Assembly: GCA_902784055.1 (NCBI GenBank)
Contig: CACZTP010000006.1
Coordinates: 1 to 37,282, forward strand
Length of the DNA: 37,282 nt
Reading direction: 5' to 3'
Origin: an uncultured Pseudomonadota bacterium
Lineage (GTDB): Bacteria; Pseudomonadota; Alphaproteobacteria; RUG11792
The notes under the pieces are model-generated. The model searched no databases. It was given only the letters and a program-made list of their open reading frames with translations, and was not told where the DNA came from. Positions 8,078 to 17,474 of the stretch are shown in pieces. How positions within the stretch are numbered: position 1 is the stretch's first letter; each line of letters begins with the position of its first letter. A program made the translations under genes and the position numbers.

Positions 8078-11000
8078 TTAATTTATCCAGCTATTAACAT
8101 CAAATTTATTTGTGTTTGGAACATTTGGATTAATTCCCAACTCAGGAATAACGGATGAATTAAGGCTCTCAACAATACCTCCTATGGCGTACATTGTCCA
8201 ATATGCTTTTTGAGTATCAATATCGCCATCTAACGCCTGATCGTTGTAGTTATTTATCGACATATTTTTTTCTTTCAATTTGTTGTTACACGCCAAGTAT
8301 TTTACACTCAAGTGATGATTTAACTCGTCGAAGCTTCCGGAATTCAAACACATTTTTATAAAATCTAGGTCATCTTTTGTATTGAACGTATAACGTCCAT
8401 CATCTTGATTTCCGTTAACAACAAAATGACACCATCGAGTTGTAAGGTCTGCGACCATCTTTTTCCACTCAGGAGCATTACTATTCGAACCGTAATTTTG
8501 CTCAATATTTTGTTTATATGCGCCTATTTCATCATTGTTTGCCAATTCGTTACCATCGTTATTATTTTCGACATTATTAAGTTGCTGTATATCATCTAAT
8601 CCGTCTATTCGCAATGCGTCCATATTTAGCAATGTTTTCAAGTTATCAACAAGTTTTCTGATAGCACGTAATTTAGCATTAAGCGCGTTTTTTAACAGTT
8701 GATCATCCCCGGCCTCGTTTATATTATCGTTAATCGTACTAACAAAATAATTTAAGTAGTTTGTTAATTGCTCCGACTCTGTCTGTTTAGACATGTCGCC
8801 GATTAATGCCTTATCGTCTTCCGAATTTATATCAAAAACATGCTTTTCATTTTCCTCCACTTTAAAAGTCTCATAAAAAGCTTTTTCTATATCTGAAGCG
8901 CCAGCTGGAGGAGCAAGTTCTGCCCACTTCGCATCATCAGGATTTACTGGCGGTAATTTCAAAGTTTGAAGAGCTAATTCCTTTAACAAAGAAATGAAAT
9001 TATGTATTCCATTAGCTTTTTGCATTACTTTTTCCAAATCGGTTTCATTACATTGAATTCTTTTTTGTATTACTAAGTTGTTTAAGTTTGTAAGTTCCAT
9101 ATTAATCTTGTTATTTAACCAAATTAGATTATTTTTGCCCATATTTGGTATATTGGTTGGGATATTATAATCCATACAAAATTTATCTAAAGCCTGATTA
9201 TAACAATTGTTGTTTGTATTAATCTGTATCTTGATTTGGGCAATTTGATCTCTAAGGTTGAACCATAAGTTGTAATTCGCATTATAGCTCCGCATCATAT
9301 TTAAAATTTGATTTTTAATCATCGGCTGATAAAAGTTTTGATTAATTATGCTTTGTACCGTATCTATCCACTTACGCTCGCTTTGACTATACAAATTTGG
9401 AAGAGAATAAATTGTATTGTACAAATATAGTGGCATACTGAAACCCGAGTTTTGTTGAATAAGCCTGTTTATCTGAGTAGCAAAATTTTTATTACTCATT
9501 AATAATAAATTTTGTTGATACATAGAATTATATAGCTGCCCCTGAAGAGATGACGCAATATTTAAGCAATTTTGAATATTAACAACATTTTTCAACGATT
9601 GTTCATAGGATAATAATTGTTGTTTATTGATTCTAATATTTTTAATAAAGGTTTCTGCTTGCTTAATCTCGCTACTTAGGTCTTGTTCGTATCTATGGAT
9701 TTTATTTAGTAGCTCATCCCATTCAACATTTTTAAATTTATCAATGATTTTTGCTCGTTCATTTTCTGTACTGCACATTTGTCCAATTTTTTCTTTTGGC
9801 AAGTTAACCAAAGTTTTAAGATTTCGTTCCCAATATGTTCTGCGACTTGTAAAATGAATGTTTTTGTTTTTATTGTTTGGCATATTTTCACTAATAATGT
9901 CAAATAATTTTTTATTTTCATTCCCTATTTTACTGAATTGTTCCTGAATGTCTGTTAATTTTTTATTAGTTTCTTCAATCTCTAATTCCTTATAGATATC
10001 TAAATCCTTTAAAATTAGTTCTCCATTATTCGCATTAATATCAAATGATGTTCCTATGCAATAATTGGAAAACTTTTTTTCGTTTTTTAAATTATCTGCA
10101 TTATTTATTTTTTCATTTTTAATAAATGCTTGAATACTTTTCGCTTTTTGAAAACTATTAAATATTCCATTTTTATAGAAATCATACTTTTTATACTTTT
10201 CGTATGCATTACTTATTTCTATTGAAGCATTATATTTCTTATATAGACAACTTCTATATTTTAAATAAGAAAAGACACTTGTTTGGAACAAAGGATCTGT
10301 AACTAAACTGTCTTTATAATGTTTCCTAAACCAATTTTCTGCAGCTGTATCTCCCCAAAACATTGTTTTATTTATTATTTGACCATGAGGTGTCTCGCCG
10401 TACATAAACGCTTTACCGACAAATGTATCTAAACCATCATTTATTGCGTTATCTGCGTCAACACTTGCTTTGCCAAAAAATGATCCAATAATCGGTCCCC
10501 AGAAATCAGCTATAAAACTCCAAGCCTTATTTAATAATGTATTTGCAATCTTAGATTGTTTAAATTTATTGAGGTTGTTTTTCAATGATAAGTATTTTTC
10601 AACCATTATAACTGTCGGCGTTTGTTCTCTCATATTTTTTATATCTGAAGTATAGCTGCCATTCTCATAATTTATTAATCCATCCCAAAACCATTCTTCT
10701 TTCCATTTTCCTTGGCTAATACAATTATTTCGCACCTCTTTAAATTGGTTAAAGATGTTTTCAGTTATATCAAAGCCATTTTTATATATTCCTGTTCTAA
10801 ATTCATAACTTAATAAATAATATGAAAGCGTTTCATTGACATAATTTAATTCTTCAGGTCTACCTCGTAAATATTTAGCTACTCTTTCCTTAGGATCTCC
10901 AATATCGCGACTTATTTTTTCTGATAAAGCACAAGCCTCCCTATCATAGCTACTTTTAGGTTGTACATTTTCTACATTTCCACACTTTTCAAGAAGCGCC

Positions 11001-14000
11001 ATTTTTGTTAGGTCGTAAATTCCTTTAATGGATCGTTGATCTGTATTTTTTATTAAGTCGAATGCTTTTTTTAATAAGTTCTTTCTTTTTTGATTTTCTG
11101 GATAATTTTGTAAAAGATTGTCAGGAATTTGTAGTTTATTAATCAATATGTCATTAACTTCATCGTCGGTTAAATTGTTGTCGATATTAAAAAATGCTGG
11201 TAATTCTTTACAATCGCTTAACACTGTATTCAAATCTTTGTTGCATTTGTTTTTTAAATATTCAATCAAACGATACTTTATAGAGTCTATAAATTGATTT
11301 TCTTTTGGTCGCTCCAAATCTTGGTCAAGGTCATAAACTATTTTGATTTCTTCCACTGATTTATCTTTTAGTTTTTTGACTGTAGTCAAAATTATTGATC
11401 GTAGTTCAGATAGTTCAAGATCGTTGGTGTAACTAATGTTATCATCAAATGCGCTTCTAACTTCTGATTCGCTAAGATTACACTTATTGTTGCTTATTTT
11501 TAGTTTTAAGTTTTTAGATAACTCATCTAAAGTCATTTCAGATATTCGTTCTGCGGTAAATCCCTGTTTTTTCAATTCAGTAATCCATCTAAAGTTTAAG
11601 AAGGTCACACATTCCGCTTTCTGATCTTGTAACTGATTTTTCCACGCAAGATCTAGTTCTTCCTTTGAAAGATTGAACTGAAATTTGTCACTGTATTTAA
11701 CAACCGAGAATGGAGCAATTACTTTTGACTCGAATGATGACGATTCTTGTATCATAAGCCAACTCATTGCTAAATTCATCATAGTCTGAGACTTATCAAG
11801 AATTTTTAATATACACTCCAGATCATTTTTTCCTAAATCTGAGTTCAAGTAATTCATTAAGTCGTCAAAATGTTCGCTAACAGCCGTTTCTCCAAATGGT
11901 TTTTGACCCGTTACAGCACAAAGAATACGGAACACTCGTGCTACACACATTGTGTATTCGTTTTTATTACTAAACAAATCCGTCAGATATTTTAAATAGA
12001 CTTCCATATTTTTTCTGTTACTACTATCTTTCCAATCTCTTGTTTTATACAGATCGTCAATTGTTTGTAGGTTAGAGCAACAGTTGTTAAATTGGGGACA
12101 ATCCAAAAATTCTTGCAACGAACCGCTAATTTCAAATTCCAAAAGATCGAGCGCTTGCTGTGCATTGGATATTTCCATATACCGAGAATCATCAATACTT
12201 ATCTCCGCTGGCAACCTTCTACCCGTCGGTATCTCCTCAATAACAGAGCCTTGTTTTAGTATGTTGCTTTCAATTGGTAATTCTTCCTTTTTACTATCGT
12301 CTTCGTTTTCTATAGGATGGCTGTTGTAGTACAACTCAAGCTCGTTTGCAAGGCGGGTCAAAGCTTGAAATTTCCAAATTTTATCAGAATCGGAACCCTG
12401 CACTATTTGTCGTCCTTTGTTCGTTATTGTTGAGCGAGCTTTGTCTCTTGGAAGTTTTAAAAAATCGTCAAACATTTGTTTGTCATTATCGCTAAAAAGC
12501 CTCGTCCCTCGTTCCTTTAAATTTATTTCGGTTTCGCCATTTACGTGATATGCATTACGATACTTCGTAAACAATGCTCTGTATTCTTCTGAAATGTCGA
12601 CATCGTTACTATTTAGATTCTTGAAACATTCTTTAACTAAACCTTTTAACTTACACAATTCAGACCATTGGGCTGTTTTCAACGCGCCAGAGCTTTTTAG
12701 ATTCCAACCAGCTTCACTTATAGCCTCGAGTAGATGTTCTTTGTCTAACTTTATCCAGGTATTTTTTTTACTTCGGAATGTTTCATCGAAAATTGGCTTT
12801 GCTACGCCAGAATTATCGTAAGTATACTTACACTGTTCAAACCATTCATCAAACTTTTTAGAAAGACTGTCAATTTTTTGCTTTTCAATTTCCTTTTTTT
12901 TACGATTTGCTTCTAATTCTTTTTGTTTTTTATCTGCCAACTCCTTTTCTTTTGCTAATATTTCTGCCTTTTTTTTAGTTAATGCTTTCTTTTTTTCAAC
13001 TGCTTTTTTAACTTTAAGTTCATCGGCTTTTTTCTTTTCTTCAAGTTCAATTTTCCTCAAACGTTCTTTTTCTTTCTGCTCTTTTTCTATTCTTTCTTTT
13101 TCTTGTTGTTCCGCTAACTGTTTTGCTTTAAGTTCATTGGCTTTTTTATTCCTTTCAGGTTCAATTTTCCTCAAACGTTCTTTTTCTTTCTGCTCTTTTT
13201 CTATTCTTTCTTTTTCTTGTTGTTCCGCTAACTGTTTTGCTTTAAGTTCATCAGCTTTTTTCTTCCTTTCAAGTTCAATTTTCCTCAAATGTTCTTTTTC
13301 TTTCTGCTCTTTTTCTATTCTTTCTTTTTCTTGTTGTTCCGCTAACTGCTTCTGTCGTTCAGTTAGTATCCGTTGTTCGGCTAACATCTTTTGTTCATTT
13401 TGTTCTTTTGCCAACCTTTGTTGTTCAGCTAATATTCGTCGCTGTTCTTCCTCAGATTTCTTTCTCGCCTTTTCTTCTTCTACTCTAAGTTGTTCTTTTT
13501 GTCGTTCTTCTATAATTTTTTTCCTCGTCTGAATATCTCTTATAACTTTTTGTTTCTGTATATTTACAACTTTATTAAAGTCATTAAAAATTTTATTCAA
13601 CTCAAGCAATTCCTTTTCATAATTTTCTTTACTAGACCCCGACGGGACATTTTCAATCTTTGTAAGTTGTTCTTTAATCCTCTTTATATTTGCTTCCCAA
13701 GGATTTGTACTATCAAGTTTGTTTACTTCTTCATTAACTTTTGTAAGACCTGCTTTTATTGCAGATAATATACTATCTCTATCATTCTTGTTCTTTGCTT
13801 CTGTTGGTGGTAATTTTTTTAATTCGGCAAAAAACTCACCAATTTTTTTATCAATTGGTTCTACTTTATTTACGATATAGTTCTGTAATTTTTCCTCATT
13901 AGTGAAAAAATGGTTTTTATCATCATTAATTGCCATGTTGTATATTGCATCTTTATCAAGTTTATTATTAATAGGATTTTTAACGTTATTTTTGAGACGT

Positions 14001-14224
14001 TCATTAAAATTATTATCAACAGAAGAAGAATTTTTTAATGGGGATGAAGACGGAGCGACATAACTGGAGCTGGTTTTAGGTGAACTACCACCCCCACTAC
14101 TTCCGCTATCACTCATTGTTGCTAGTGGCACTGTTATAAGAGTTAGACCTAACAATACAGCTATTGCTACCATTTTATTTTTCCACGATGTACTTCTTAT
14201 TAGATTGTAACATTTTTCTTTCAT
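8078..14224 (-). CDS. Giant membrane-anchored coiled-coil protein, 2048 residues
   Basis: No family recognised. The N terminus has a basic cytoplasmic-type stretch followed by one hydrophobic segment (about residues 18-37), consistent with an uncleaved signal anchor or long signal peptide, then a Ser/Gly-rich low-complexity linker (about 38-70). A highly charged Lys/Glu/Gln coiled coil spans about 215-440 and contains three nearly identical 38-residue tandem repeats (292-405). The remaining 1600 residues look mostly helical, with a Gln/Asn/Tyr-rich part near 1535-1680. There is no C-terminal barrel, LPxTG-like signal, RTX repeat or enzyme motif. One uninterrupted frame of 6.1 kb under obvious selection suggests a functional surface, secreted or structural protein. 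It is transcribed alone, divergently from rpoZ, and ends at a good terminator. Confidence 0.85.
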   Translation of the reverse strand: MKEKCYNLIRSTSWKNKMVAIAVLLGLTLITVPLATMSDSGSSGGGSSPKTSSSYVAPSSSPLKNSSSVDNNFNERLKNNVKNPINNKLDKDAIYNMAINDDKNHFFTNEEKLQNYIVNKVEPIDKKIGEFFAELKKLPPTEAKNKNDRDSILSAIKAGLTKVNEEVNKLDSTNPWEANIKRIKEQLTKIENVPSGSSKENYEKELLELNKIFNDFNKVVNIQKQKVIRDIQTRKKIIEERQKEQLRVEEEKARKKSEEEQRRILAEQQRLAKEQNEQKMLAEQRILTERQKQLAEQQEKERIEKEQKEKEHLRKIELERKKKADELKAKQLAEQQEKERIEKEQKEKERLRKIEPERNKKANELKAKQLAEQQEKERIEKEQKEKERLRKIELEEKKKADELKVKKAVEKKKALTKKKAEILAKEKELADKKQKELEANRKKKEIEKQKIDSLSKKFDEWFEQCKYTYDNSGVAKPIFDETFRSKKNTWIKLDKEHLLEAISEAGWNLKSSGALKTAQWSELCKLKGLVKECFKNLNSNDVDISEEYRALFTKYRNAYHVNGETEINLKERGTRLFSDNDKQMFDDFLKLPRDKARSTITNKGRQIVQGSDSDKIWKFQALTRLANELELYYNSHPIENEDDSKKEELPIESNILKQGSVIEEIPTGRRLPAEISIDDSRYMEISNAQQALDLLEFEISGSLQEFLDCPQFNNCCSNLQTIDDLYKTRDWKDSSNRKNMEVYLKYLTDLFSNKNEYTMCVARVFRILCAVTGQKPFGETAVSEHFDDLMNYLNSDLGKNDLECILKILDKSQTMMNLAMSWLMIQESSSFESKVIAPFSVVKYSDKFQFNLSKEELDLAWKNQLQDQKAECVTFLNFRWITELKKQGFTAERISEMTLDELSKNLKLKISNNKCNLSESEVRSAFDDNISYTNDLELSELRSIILTTVKKLKDKSVEEIKIVYDLDQDLERPKENQFIDSIKYRLIEYLKNKCNKDLNTVLSDCKELPAFFNIDNNLTDDEVNDILINKLQIPDNLLQNYPENQKRKNLLKKAFDLIKNTDQRSIKGIYDLTKMALLEKCGNVENVQPKSSYDREACALSEKISRDIGDPKERVAKYLRGRPEELNYVNETLSYYLLSYEFRTGIYKNGFDITENIFNQFKEVRNNCISQGKWKEEWFWDGLINYENGSYTSDIKNMREQTPTVIMVEKYLSLKNNLNKFKQSKIANTLLNKAWSFIADFWGPIIGSFFGKASVDADNAINDGLDTFVGKAFMYGETPHGQIINKTMFWGDTAAENWFRKHYKDSLVTDPLFQTSVFSYLKYRSCLYKKYNASIEISNAYEKYKKYDFYKNGIFNSFQKAKSIQAFIKNEKINNADNLKNEKKFSNYCIGTSFDINANNGELILKDLDIYKELEIEETNKKLTDIQEQFSKIGNENKKLFDIISENMPNNKNKNIHFTSRRTYWERNLKTLVNLPKEKIGQMCSTENERAKIIDKFKNVEWDELLNKIHRYEQDLSSEIKQAETFIKNIRINKQQLLSYEQSLKNVVNIQNCLNIASSLQGQLYNSMYQQNLLLMSNKNFATQINRLIQQNSGFSMPLYLYNTIYSLPNLYSQSERKWIDTVQSIINQNFYQPMIKNQILNMMRSYNANYNLWFNLRDQIAQIKIQINTNNNCYNQALDKFCMDYNIPTNIPNMGKNNLIWLNNKINMELTNLNNLVIQKRIQCNETDLEKVMQKANGIHNFISLLKELALQTLKLPPVNPDDAKWAELAPPAGASDIEKAFYETFKVEENEKHVFDINSEDDKALIGDMSKQTESEQLTNYLNYFVSTINDNINEAGDDQLLKNALNAKLRAIRKLVDNLKTLLNMDALRIDGLDDIQQLNNVENNNDGNELANNDEIGAYKQNIEQNYGSNSNAPEWKKMVADLTTRWCHFVVNGNQDDGRYTFNTKDDLDFIKMCLNSGSFDELNHHLSVKYLACNNKLKEKNMSINNYNDQALDGDIDTQKAYWTMYAIGGIVESLNSSVIPELGINPNVPNTNKFDVNSWIN
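13010..13351 (-). repeat. Three tandem 114-base repeats in the giant gene
   Basis: Three adjacent in-frame 114-base units (13238-13351, 13124-13237, 13010-13123) encode 38 residues each, starting KQLAEQQEKERIEKEQKEKE. Copies differ at only a few residues (for example H/R, L/P, R/E, D/N) and the DNA is nearly identical, so the expansion looks recent or is maintained by recombination. Degenerate AEQQ/AEQR units lie on the N-terminal side. Confidence 0.92.
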
Positions 14225-14474
14225 ACAGTCGAACTATTTAATTGATAAATGTTACTCTAGTAACGAAGTAAGTCGTAAAACCGTTTTATTCCGAGAACAA
14301 TATAGAATGCTTAAAGCAGGAAAACAGAAAAATATAAAAGTGAAAATCTAGTCGTAGCCGAGCACGGGCTAGCAGTTCGTTAACATTGGGACGCTTTCTA
14401 CTGGTATTTTTCTTATAAATTGCGCTTCGTCTATATGTGGTATCATCGTTTCGTATACGTATTAAGGTGACACC
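14225..14474. promoter_or_regulatory. Divergent intergenic region, giant gene / rpoZ
   Basis: These 250 bases separate two divergent genes and should hold both promoters. On the plus strand TTGCGC (14420-14425) and TATCAT (14441-14446) could be -35 and -10 boxes, but the 15-base spacing is poor. AAGG at 14464-14467 is a good ribosome binding site for rpoZ. A small hairpin TAGCC...GGCTA lies at 14355-14371. No RNA gene is recognisable. Confidence 0.4.
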
Positions 14475-15008
14475 ATGGCACGAGTGACAGTTGAAGATTG
14501 TATTGATAGAGTTCCAAATAGATTTAAATTAGTTCTTATGGCTGCAAAAAGAGCAAGAGATATAGAACGAGGAGCAAAGCCATCTGTTGTTAGAGACAAT
14601 GACAAGTCTACTGTTTTAGCTCTACGTGAAATAGCTGAGGATGCTATAAATCTTGAAAATTTAGAAGAAATTACAAAACAAGGAATTATTAATAATGAAG
14701 CTGAATTATCGTACGAACAAGAACAAGCAGAAGAGAGGTTGGAAAATATAACCGATGAAGAAATAGATGATGATGAGTTCGTTGATGAGGATTTTTCTGA
14801 TGACGACGACGATTGGGATGTGTCAGATAATCCGTATAATAGAATTCATTCAGCAGAGAGCACCTCGGATGAAGAGAATATAGAAGATCTAGATGATGAT
14901 GAACAGGATGAATATTCTTCAGATGATGAACAGTCAGATGATTATTTATTCGACGATTATTTACAAAGCTCATCCGAGGATAAAGAGGATGAGGAGCCGG
15001 AGGACTGA
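14475..15008 (+). CDS. rpoZ: RNA polymerase omega subunit with long acidic tail
   Basis: Omega assists assembly and stability of RNA polymerase by binding beta-prime. The first 60 or so residues are the conserved domain: [20 protein letters not shown], then [11 protein letters not shown] and VLALREIAE. After residue 75 the protein becomes an Asp/Glu/Ser-rich tail of about 100 residues, making 177 in total against about 90 in E. coli. Extended acidic omega tails are known in alphaproteobacteria, but this is a long one. AAGG lies seven bases before the ATG. gltX begins two bases after the stop, so the pair is an operon. Confidence 0.95.
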   Translation: MARVTVEDCIDRVPNRFKLVLMAAKRARDIERGAKPSVVRDNDKSTVLALREIAEDAINLENLEEITKQGIINNEAELSYEQEQAEERLENITDEEIDDDEFVDEDFSDDDDDWDVSDNPYNRIHSAESTSDEENIEDLDDDEQDEYSSDDEQSDDYLFDDYLQSSSEDKEDEEPED

Positions 15009-15010
15009 CA

Positions 15011-16405
15011 ATGAGCGTAAAAGTTCGTTTCGCTCCAAGTCCTACAGGAGTTTTACATATAGGGTCGGTTCGCACTGCTCTGTTTAACTGGTTGTTCGCT
15101 AGGCATAACAACGGGAAATTTTGCTTACGCATTGAAGATACAGATAAATTAAGATCTACAGATGAAAATACTGAATTAATTTTTAAAATTCTTGAATGGT
15201 TAAAAATAGATTGGGATGGAGAACCAGTGATACAATCCTCAAGAATTGAACGACATAAAGAAGTAGCTCACGATTTAGTTAAATATGGCAAGGCATATTA
15301 TTGTTACTGTTCTCCCGAGGAATTGGCTTTTAAAAAGGACGAATGCTTAAAAAAGGGGTTGCCGTATAAATATGATGGCAAATGTCGAAATTTGACAGAA
15401 CCTATTCCTGGAATTAATCCCGTTATAAGATTAAAAGCTAACACTTCCGGTGATACATCTGTTAACGACATGGTTCAAGGTGCAGTCACTGTAAATAACT
15501 CACAAATGGATGATTTGATTTTATTGCGTTCTGATGGCACGCCTACTTATATGTTGTCAGTTGTTGTAGATGATCATGACATGGGAATAACTCACGTTAT
15601 AAGAGGAGATGATCACCTTACAAACACATTTAGACAAATACAAATATTTGAAGCATGCGGTTGGGATGTTCCAACCTTTGGGCATATTCCATTAATATAT
15701 GGACCCGATGGCACTAAGTTATCGAAACGTCACGGCGCGGCAAGCGCTATTGATTATATGCAATTGGGTTATTTGCCTGAAGCTATTGCGAATTATTTAT
15801 TACGTCTAGGTTGGAGCCATGGAGATGATGAGATAATTTCGAGAGAAGACGCTGTAAAATGGTTCGATTTTGCAAACGTTGGTAAATCTCCATCGCGATT
15901 TGATATAGCGAAGCTTCAGAATTTGAACGGTCGTTACATTCGGGAGAGAGATAATGAAAGTCTTTTTGAATACATGTTGCCATTTTTCAAATATGAACTA
16001 ACTGATATACATAAAGATCGAATCCTTAAAGGTTTAAATGGCTTGAAAGATCGTGCAAAGACTATTGTCGAATTAGTTAACTCTGCGATGATATACGTCC
16101 AATCTCCCACATCATATGATGAAAAATGCAAAAAATATCAAACGGAGTTACATAAATCTTTATTAAAAGATATAGCTACCAAACTAGAATCAGGAGAGTT
16201 TGCTTGTCATGAAGATACTTTGTGTAATCAAGTCAGAGCTTACGCCGATAGCAAAGGTGTAAAACTAGTAGAGATAGCTCAGGCAATGAGATCGGCTCTA
16301 TGCGGTTGTTTAACTTCTCCTAGCGTGTTTGAAATAGTTGCAATACTTGGAGTTAAGGAAACGATTCAGCGATTTAACCGATATCAATCCGAGCTCTTGG
16401 CTTAA
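15011..16405 (+). CDS. gltX: Glutamyl-tRNA synthetase
   Basis: Class I synthetase charging tRNA-Glu, and possibly also tRNA-Gln where amidotransferase is used. The 464 residues match the family. The HIGH motif is in APSPTGVLHIGS (8-19), the GRIED-type segment is CLRIEDTD, and the KMSKS loop is KLSKRHGA at about residue 240. The C-terminal helical anticodon domain is present. A GGAGG in the end of rpoZ is well spaced before the ATG, and only two bases separate the genes. Alphaproteobacteria often carry two GltX paralogues; which one this is cannot be told here. Confidence 0.95.
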   Translation: MSVKVRFAPSPTGVLHIGSVRTALFNWLFARHNNGKFCLRIEDTDKLRSTDENTELIFKILEWLKIDWDGEPVIQSSRIERHKEVAHDLVKYGKAYYCYCSPEELAFKKDECLKKGLPYKYDGKCRNLTEPIPGINPVIRLKANTSGDTSVNDMVQGAVTVNNSQMDDLILLRSDGTPTYMLSVVVDDHDMGITHVIRGDDHLTNTFRQIQIFEACGWDVPTFGHIPLIYGPDGTKLSKRHGAASAIDYMQLGYLPEAIANYLLRLGWSHGDDEIISREDAVKWFDFANVGKSPSRFDIAKLQNLNGRYIRERDNESLFEYMLPFFKYELTDIHKDRILKGLNGLKDRAKTIVELVNSAMIYVQSPTSYDEKCKKYQTELHKSLLKDIATKLESGEFACHEDTLCNQVRAYADSKGVKLVEIAQAMRSALCGCLTSPSVFEIVAILGVKETIQRFNRYQSELLA

Positions 16406-16755
16406 TCTTCTCTTAATTTTAAGTGTTGCCGAAACGGTAAGTCGCTTTAGGATTTATTATTTATTAACTTTGCAATAGTCAGATACTGATATCCACGCCT
16501 GTTGATGCAATAGTCTAATTAGAGACCCATCCGTTCATTCAGGTTGGGATTTTCTTGCATTTATGCTTATGTGACACGGTAAGATAGGCACGCTTTGAAT
16601 ACATTCACTATTTTGAGACTAGCAGACTGCGGTTTTAAGTATTGTATTGCAAGTTTTAATAAAAATTGTTATAATAGGTCAGAGGATATAAAAAGGCATT
16701 CCAAATGAAATGTGCCGCCGTATAAAAAGTTGGTATATACAAGTAATGAATTTTT
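16406..16755. other. 350-base intergenic stretch after gltX
   Basis: No open frame of note. A short hairpin TTGCCG/CGGTAA follows gltX by about 20 bases but lacks a clear T-run. A near-consensus promoter sits at 16647-16675. I searched by eye for tRNA, SRP RNA and 6S-like elements and saw none. The stretch 16440-16640 is unexplained and is somewhat less AT-rich than typical spacers here. Confidence 0.4.
16647..16675 (+). promoter_or_regulatory. Near-consensus sigma-70 promoter
   Basis: TTGCAA (16647-16652) and a perfect TATAAT (16670-16675) are separated by exactly 17 bases. This is the best vegetative promoter match noticed in the window. Transcription should start near 16682, leaving a leader of about 65 bases before the ATG at 16746 or 75 before the TTG at 16756. 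Confidence 0.75.
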
Positions 16756-17388
16756 TTGAAATGTGGAGGGGAGAACTATCCTAGTAAAATTGCTGACAAT
16801 TCACCAAAAACGGATATCAAAAAGAGCTGTAACACGCAGGAGAAAGAGAATCAAGCCCAGAATACAATTGACACAATCCCAAGCGAACAAACAGAAAGAA
16901 ACCAACGGGGAGAAACAAAAATTGACAATTTTGGTATATTCAAAAACTTGCCAGAGTGTTACGAACCTTTTAATACCCAATTTGTAAATGAATGGGCAAT
17001 CGATAACGGATATAAAGTTGACCACAATATACTTAGTAAAATTAAATTTTGTACAGAAATTTATGAGTATAGTTTTAAATGTATGCCACAAAAATTAAAA
17101 GATTTAGAAATTTTGTACATAAAAAATCCAGGTATATTTAAAAATCAAAAATTCACATATATAATAGAACGAGCACTGAAAGGTTCACAGACATATGAAT
17201 TTGCCAATAAATACTTCAACGGTGATGTTTTTGCATACGCTATATTTGCGGATAATTATTATATTACTTTGTTGCAAGAGAAAAACAAAGAAATTGAAGA
17301 ATTGAAGGCAAAGATTGCTACATTAACAACAGAAAATTCAGTCCTAAAATCCCAAATAGTTACTTTAGAAAATCACTTGATGGAGTAA
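16756..17388 (+). CDS. Unknown protein with C-terminal coiled coil; start uncertain
   Basis: Up to 210 residues, family not recognised. The N-terminal 60 residues are polar and low complexity, a globular helical part follows, and the last 40 residues form a leucine-zipper-like coiled coil (KNKEIEELKAKIATLTTEN and on). The frame has no ATG near its 5' end. The listed start is a TTG with no ribosome binding site. An ATG at 16746 is in another frame and hits a TAG at 16782-16784; loss of one base in the T7 run (16751-16757) would place that ATG in frame as MNFLKCGGENY. A strong-looking GGAGGGGAG (16765-16773) lies inside the frame with no start codon at proper distance. A slipped or damaged 5' end is possible. 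Confidence 0.55.
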   Translation: MKCGGENYPSKIADNSPKTDIKKSCNTQEKENQAQNTIDTIPSEQTERNQRGETKIDNFGIFKNLPECYEPFNTQFVNEWAIDNGYKVDHNILSKIKFCTEIYEYSFKCMPQKLKDLEILYIKNPGIFKNQKFTYIIERALKGSQTYEFANKYFNGDVFAYAIFADNYYITLLQEKNKEIEELKAKIATLTTENSVLKSQIVTLENHLME

Positions 17389-17474
17389 GGAATAACATTA
17401 ACTATACTAGCAAATAAAGACGTGAATAAAAAGGACAATTCAATGTGGAACAAACTATAGTTACTAACTACTCC

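Noticed and set aside
9706-9921. 71-residue minus-strand frame in another phase of the giant gene
   Set aside because: Lies wholly inside the intact 2048-residue frame; no evidence of internal overprinting.
13010-13351. Repeat block considered as CRISPR array or mobile element
   Set aside because: The units are directly adjacent, in frame and protein-coding, with no spacers or terminal inverted repeats.
13137-13532. 131-residue plus-strand frame rich in Ser, Phe and Cys
   Set aside because: It is the antisense image of the Lys/Glu-rich coiled-coil repeats of the giant gene, with no start signal; a codon-composition artefact.
14689-15132. 147-residue minus-strand frame rich in His and Leu
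   Set aside because: Antisense to the acidic tail of rpoZ and the gltX start; composition mirrors GAT/GAA codons.
16406-16740. Possible tRNA, SRP RNA or 6S RNA in the long gap after gltX
   Set aside because: No cloverleaf arms, T-loop motif, SRP apical motif or long imperfect hairpin could be found by eye.
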